From assembly GCA_020054675.1 (NCBI GenBank), contig JAIHAL010000006.1, positions 1 through 64,000 on the forward strand: DNA of 64,000 nucleotides, given 5' to 3'. Made by a program: the position numbers and the translations under genes. The first letter of the stretch is position 1, and every line of letters starts with the position of its first letter. Below, in pieces: positions 59,941 through 64,000 of the stretch. The notes beneath the pieces are model-generated. The model searched no databases and was not told the DNA's origin. It saw only the letters and a program-made list of their open reading frames with translations. Origin of the DNA: Oscillospiraceae bacterium. GTDB taxonomy: Bacteria; Bacillota; Clostridia; Oscillospirales; Ruminococcaceae.

Positions 59941-61796
59941 TTGGAGGACACCGCGCTTTCCACAAGTACGGTATCTCCTCTGTTAAGCCCGCTTTTGATT
60001 TCAACATATTTTCCGTCGGAAAAGCCTGTTTCCACTTCAACCGTGCTCTGTGTTCCGTCATTGTTTTTAACAAGCACGCTGGATTTTCCGCCTGCATAGG
60101 TTATTGCCTTGTTGGAAACATAAAGCACATCTTCAACTTGCTTTTTGATTATGGTAACTTCTCCGCTCATGCCCTCGTATACGTTAAGGGTTCCGCTTTC
60201 ATCGTCAAGTTTGACGGTTACCGTATAAGTTACAGCGGAGCTTGAACGGGCAGGTTCATATGCAATAGAATCCACGGTTGCATCAAAGGTTTGGCCTTCG
60301 TATGCGGTAAGGGAAACCTTTGCCTTTTGCCCTACTGAAATTGATGTTACATCTTCTTCCGAAACTGAAAGCGAAAGGGAAATATATCTTTTGTCGGCAA
60401 TGGAAACAAGGGTTTGCTTTGCCTGATAGCTTGAACCGGCCTCATAATTTACCGCGGCGACTACTCCGTCGCATTTTGCTGAAACCACTCCGTCGGATGA
60501 TATGTTTGATTTTATTTCTTCGTATTCTTTTACGAGAGTGTCATAGCTTTCCTGCGCTGTTTGAACTGCCGCCGCAAGACTGTTTACGGTATAATCGTAT
60601 TTTGTCTTTGCGTTGGAAGCTTCCGTGAGATTGCTTGCAAGCTTTTCATCGGCACTTTGCACATCGGAAGAATAGCTTTTTTGCTTTTTTTCAAGATTGT
60701 ATTGCGCAGTTTGGAGCTGCTGCGTAAGGCTTTTTACCTTTTCGTCAAGCTCATCGCCGCTGACGCTGTATTTTTCCTTAAATGTTTCATTAAAATCATT
60801 ATATTCTTCAGTGGCTTCTTCAAGCTGTTTTGTGTATGTGTCAATTTTTTCGTTGTATGATTCTATGGTATCGTTGATTTCATCATAATCATCTTCAACA
60901 TCTTCCCAGTCATCTTTTGCAATCTTATAATTCATTTGCGCCTTGTCAACGGCTTCTTGGGCGGCAGTAGTATCTTTTCCGTTGCTTTGCAGATATTCAA
61001 GCTGTTTTTGCGCCGAAGTTAAAGATTTTTTTGCCGAGGTATATGTGTTATAGATGGATTTATATTCCGAAAAGTCTTCCGAAGTTTCTTCAGTATAATC
61101 TGATAATTCTTCTTTAAGGCTGTTTACAGTATTTGTAAATTCTTTAACTTTTGCTTTAAGATAATCCAAAGTTGCCTGGTCGGAATCATCTGTCTGCTGC
61201 AAGGCGGTATATTTTGCAAGCTGTTCTTTTAAGCTGTCAACTTCTGCTTGTGCCGAAGCTATGTCTTGGTCAAGCTGGGATTTGCTGATTTCATTTTCAA
61301 CCGTTGCGCTTGAATTAAGCCCAACAGCGGAATCATATTCGTTTTTTGCATTTTTAAGGCCGACCGTCTGTTCATATTTTGCTTTTTCAAGACTTGTCTT
61401 TGCCTGGGCGATTTTAGTTTCATAATCTGAGAGTGTTTCTGAAATGCTATCAAGGCTTATTTTTACAAGCGGAGTGCCTGCTGTAACTTCCTGCCCGATT
61501 TTAACATAAACTTCTTCAACGGTTGCGTTTATAGGAAAAGTCGCCAGTGAACGCTCAACCGTAACCGTTCCGCTTTCTTCAGTGCCAACGGTTATATCTC
61601 CTTCTTGAACTTTGTATTCCCTGTATACGATGCTTGATGAAGCGCTTGCGGATTTTGCCTTATTCCATGCAAAAACTCCTCCTGCCGCTCCGGCGGCAAC
61701 AAGCAAACAAATAACTGCTATTAAAATCCGCTTTCCGCTTTTTTTAAACGGATTTTTAAAAGGCAATCCTTTTTCCTTTGCCATAATGTCCTGCAT
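59937..61796 (-). CDS. HlyD/MacA-type membrane fusion adaptor with very long coiled coil
   Basis: The 619-residue protein has an N-terminal helix (LIAVICLLVAAGAAGGVFAW), a first half lipoyl domain (VQEGDITVGTEESGTVT, INATVEEVYVKIGQEVTAGT, PLVKISL), an unusually long coiled-coil region (about residues 115-440, Lys/Glu/Gln-rich heptads), the second lipoyl half (VSAKCDGVVAAVNYEAGSSY), and beta-barrel and membrane-proximal domains (ISVGQKAKVSLTAYEGQTFD, YVSNKAITYAGGKSSVLVKN). MacA relatives usually have about 390 residues, so most of the extra length is coiled coil. GGGAGGTTTTT precedes the ATG. It leads the export operon. Confidence 0.92.
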   Translation of the reverse strand: MQDIMAKEKGLPFKNPFKKSGKRILIAVICLLVAAGAAGGVFAWNKAKSASASSSIVYREYKVQEGDITVGTEESGTVTVERSLATFPINATVEEVYVKIGQEVTAGTPLVKISLDSISETLSDYETKIAQAKTSLEKAKYEQTVGLKNAKNEYDSAVGLNSSATVENEISKSQLDQDIASAQAEVDSLKEQLAKYTALQQTDDSDQATLDYLKAKVKEFTNTVNSLKEELSDYTEETSEDFSEYKSIYNTYTSAKKSLTSAQKQLEYLQSNGKDTTAAQEAVDKAQMNYKIAKDDWEDVEDDYDEINDTIESYNEKIDTYTKQLEEATEEYNDFNETFKEKYSVSGDELDEKVKSLTQQLQTAQYNLEKKQKSYSSDVQSADEKLASNLTEASNAKTKYDYTVNSLAAAVQTAQESYDTLVKEYEEIKSNISSDGVVSAKCDGVVAAVNYEAGSSYQAKQTLVSIADKRYISLSLSVSEEDVTSISVGQKAKVSLTAYEGQTFDATVDSIAYEPARSSSAVTYTVTVKLDDESGTLNVYEGMSGEVTIIKKQVEDVLYVSNKAITYAGGKSSVLVKNNDGTQSTVEVETGFSDGKYVEIKSGLNRGDTVLVESAVSSK

Positions 61797-61825
61797 AAAA
61801 ACCTCCCAAAAATCGGATTATTTAC

Positions 61826-61855
61826 TTTATAAATGATAATTAGGACCTGTGGCAA
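61826..61855 (-). promoter_or_regulatory. Probable promoter of the MacAB-like operon
   Basis: On the minus strand TTGCCA (61855-61850) and TATAAA (61831-61826) have an 18-base spacer, about 30 bases before the adaptor start. It lies opposite the two-component promoter. Confidence 0.5.
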
Positions 61856-61911
61856 AACTATGGCAAAAAAAGTTCTTTTTAATGGAACGGGAAGCGGTTT
61901 TTAACACATTT

Positions 61912-61940
61912 TTGTCACATATTTAATTTATATTTATATT
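61912..61940 (+). promoter_or_regulatory. Promoter of the OmpR-type two-component operon
   Basis: TTGTCA (61912-61917) and TATATT (61935-61940) have a 17-base spacer, 33 bases before the ATG. Confidence 0.6.
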
Positions 61941-61972
61941 AAGGATTTTTAAGGCTTGAAGGGGATTTGAAT

Positions 61973-62674
61973 ATGGATAAAATACTTATAGTTGATGACA
62001 ACCGCCAAATTTCCTCAATTCTTGCAGAGTACGCAAAAAGGGAAGGCTTTTCTCCTGTTTTGGCATATGATGGGAAGGAAGCGCTTGAAAGGTTTTTTGC
62101 TGACAGCGAAAATTATAAAATAATACTCCTTGATGTAATGATGCCGGAAGTCGATGGTTTTGAAGTTTGCAGAAAAATACGGGCATCTTCGAATGTACCC
62201 ATAATAATGGTTACGGCAAGGGGAGAGGATTTTGAAAAAATCATGGGTCTTGACATAGGGGCGGATGATTACATAGTAAAGCCTTTTTCTCCAAGCGTGG
62301 TTATGGCAAGAATCCGCGCAATACTCAGAAGAGTTTCCCCGCCGGAGGGAAAACCCAATCAGGCAATTGTTTTTGACAATCTTAAAATAAATCTTGATGA
62401 GTATAAGGTTACGATAAATAATGTACCGATTTCACTTACCAAAAAAGAAATAGAGCTGCTTTGGCTTTTGGTTTCAAATCCAAATAAGGTTTTTTCGAGA
62501 GACAACCTTCTTGACAATGTTTGGGGGTATGATTACTATGGCGACAGCAGGACTGTGGATTCGCACATAAAAAGGTTAAGGGCAAAGCTTGATGCGCAGC
62601 ACCATGAGGCTTGGGAAATAAAAACCATATGGGGAGTCGGCTATAAATTTGAAGGGAAGTCAAATAAATCATGA
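61973..62674 (+). CDS. OmpR-family response regulator
   Basis: The receiver domain has ILIVDDN at the start, phosphoacceptor Asp in IILLDVMMPEVDGFE (about residue 54), VTARGED and VKPFSPSVV. The winged helix is clear: LTKKEIELLWLLVSNPNKVF, SRTVDSHIKRLRAKL, then TIWGVGYKFEGK. The ATG at 61973 has GAAGGGG upstream; a TTG at 61967 is too close to it. It is divergent from the MacAB-like operon, which it probably controls, and overlaps the kinase gene as ATGA. Confidence 0.94.
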   Translation: MDKILIVDDNRQISSILAEYAKREGFSPVLAYDGKEALERFFADSENYKIILLDVMMPEVDGFEVCRKIRASSNVPIIMVTARGEDFEKIMGLDIGADDYIVKPFSPSVVMARIRAILRRVSPPEGKPNQAIVFDNLKINLDEYKVTINNVPISLTKKEIELLWLLVSNPNKVFSRDNLLDNVWGYDYYGDSRTVDSHIKRLRAKLDAQHHEAWEIKTIWGVGYKFEGKSNKS

Positions 62675-64000
62675 GAAAAAATAAAATTGCAGCAGAATTG
62701 TCGGGATATTTTGCTGCTGCATTGCTGATTTTTTCTGTTATAATAGGGACGATTTTTATATTTCTTTCTCAAAAACTCAATGTGGAGCGCACGGAAAGAG
62801 AACTTGAATATAAAGCATCAAGAATAGCCCGTACGGTGGCAGTATTTCTTGACGGAATTGGAACTCGTTCATTTCCGCCGCCGCGAGGAATGGATTTTAG
62901 AAGCTATATAGACAATTTAAATGAGCTTTCCATGTGCGATGTTTGGATTGTGGATAAAAATCTGAATATATTTACTTCAAGGAAGAACATGAATGAGGAT
63001 TTTCAGTATATGAATCTTCCAAAGGATGCGGAGGATGTAATAAAAACAGCATTTAAAGGGACTACGTCTGCAAATAAAAGCTTTAATTCGGTGCTTTCAG
63101 CAAAGGCGCTTACGGTTGGCAGTCCGATAGTAAGCTCCGACGGGGAAACGATAGGGGTGGTGCTGCTTCATTCGCCGGTAAGCGGGACATCCAAATCCAT
63201 AGAACAGGGTATAACGATACTTGCAGTTAGTATTTTTATTGCGCTTGTGCTTTCGGTGCTTATATCTGTAAAGCTTTCGCTGAATTTTACAAAACCGCTT
63301 AATTTGATGAAGCAAAGCGCTTTAAAGCTTGCGGATGGCGATTACAGCGCTAAAACAGGAATAGAGAGAAATGATGAGATAGGAGAACTTGCACAGATAC
63401 TTGACGAGCTTTCGCTAAGGCTTGACAAAGCAAGCAGGGAAAGTGAGAATCTTGAAAAGCTCAGACGGGAGTATGTGGCGAATATCTCACATGAGCTTAA
63501 AACGCCGATTACAGTTATAAGAGGGTCGCTGGAAGCCCTTTGCGACGGCATTATTACTGATGCTGAAATGGTAAATGATTACCATATGCAGATGCTGTCG
63601 GAAAGCAAGGGCCTTGAAAGATTGGTTGCCGACCTTTTGGAGCTTTCAAGACTGCAAAATCCCGATTTTGCAATAGAAATGGCTCCGCTTAACCTTTGCG
63701 ATGTGGTGAAAGATATTCAAAAAAGCTGCATTCACCTTGCAAAAGAAAAAAATGTCCAAATCATATCAAGTGTTCCTGAATATCCATGCGCTGTTTTTGG
63801 GGATTATGGGCGTATACGCCAGCTTGTTATGATAATTGCGGACAATGCGATAAAATTTTCACCTGAAAACGGCACGGTGAAGATTGTTCTTGAAGAAAAA
63901 CCGGACGGATATGAGCTTTCGATTGAAGACAACGGCAAGGGAATATCAGAACAGGATTTGCCTTATGTATTTGAAAGATTTTATAAGACAAAATCCCCCG
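62671..64000 (+). CDS. Sensor histidine kinase, partial (runs off the window)
   Basis: The first 443 codons are present. Two membrane helices (about residues 13-33 and 180-200) enclose an extracytoplasmic sensor domain of about 145 residues (SRIARTVAVFLDGIGTRS, WIVDKNLNIFTSRK, VLLHSPVSG). Then come HAMP (FTKPLNLMKQSALKLADGDY), the HisKA box REYVANISHELKTPITVIRG and the ATPase motifs IADNAIKFSPENG, IEDNGKGIS and the start of FERFYKTKSP. The pair with the regulator upstream resembles BaeS/PhoR-type kinases. The end of the gene, only a few dozen codons, lies beyond position 64000. Confidence 0.92.
   Translation, partial: MRKNKIAAELSGYFAAALLIFSVIIGTIFIFLSQKLNVERTERELEYKASRIARTVAVFLDGIGTRSFPPPRGMDFRSYIDNLNELSMCDVWIVDKNLNIFTSRKNMNEDFQYMNLPKDAEDVIKTAFKGTTSANKSFNSVLSAKALTVGSPIVSSDGETIGVVLLHSPVSGTSKSIEQGITILAVSIFIALVLSVLISVKLSLNFTKPLNLMKQSALKLADGDYSAKTGIERNDEIGELAQILDELSLRLDKASRESENLEKLRREYVANISHELKTPITVIRGSLEALCDGIITDAEMVNDYHMQMLSESKGLERLVADLLELSRLQNPDFAIEMAPLNLCDVVKDIQKSCIHLAKEKNVQIISSVPEYPCAVFGDYGRIRQLVMIIADNAIKFSPENGTVKIVLEEKPDGYELSIEDNGKGISEQDLPYVFERFYKTKSP

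Overview
The window looks like a chromosomal segment of an anaerobic, low-GC Gram-positive bacterium, most likely an uncultured gut Clostridia. Support comes from strong AGGAGG-type ribosome binding sites, TTGACA/TATAAT promoters, a Gram-positive LexA box, LytTR/GHKL regulators, Cys-rich coat-like proteins, and many intracellular or membrane-anchored glycoside hydrolases. Genus and species cannot be told from the sequence. The standard code is used, with TAA, TAG and TGA all acting as stops.

Layout. 1-1014: start of a probable IS5-like transposase, then a large inverted-duplicate hairpin repeat. 1015-4348: FucI-like isomerase, transketolase N subunit, and an in-frame chimera of transketolase C subunit with the C-terminal half of an FGGY kinase. 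4965-6977: LytTR regulator and a frameshifted AgrC-like kinase. 7176-15347: two GH3 enzymes (one with swapped domain order and an in-frame TGA after its membrane anchor), a GtrA protein, a GT2 and UDP-galactopyranose mutase. 15938-19553 (minus): GH30-GH3 operon. 19722-22768: nucleoside hydrolase-like protein, RelB/RelE module, a scrap of phage portal gene, a coiled-coil membrane protein. 22892-28276: GH43, GH42, and a fused remnant of a divergent AraC/GH78 pair. 28887-32856: a two-component system, two membrane proteins and a radical SAM/SPASM-like enzyme with codon use unlike the surroundings. 32973-39906: purB, secDF, a TIM-barrel epimerase, pyrE, two converging tRNA-Leu genes and a metallophosphoesterase. 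40024-46852: GH88, two coat-like proteins, a chemoreceptor with a nonsense codon, and a radical-SAM DNA repair pair with a LexA box inside its promoter. 46993-52080: prs and potABCD. 53377-57081: AraC regulator divergent from a GH2. 57120-64000: a MacAB-like export operon divergent from an OmpR-type two-component system that runs off the window.

Together the genes describe a plant- or host-glycan degrader. GH2, GH3, GH30, GH42, GH43 and GH88 enzymes release sugars, and local AraC and two-component regulators sense conditions. Two features stand out. First, four loci (95-757, about 4405-4800, 15337-15724, 52130-52517) carry the same modular set of hairpins bordered by variable 7-bp CTAA/TTAG arrays; the stems show compensatory changes and no coding capacity, and I do not recognise the family. 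Second, an unusual number of genes are broken or fused (transketolase/FGGY, AgrC, GH3, AraC/GH78, chemoreceptor, phage portal). This suggests either recent decay by short-homology deletion and point mutation, or a problem in the assembly.
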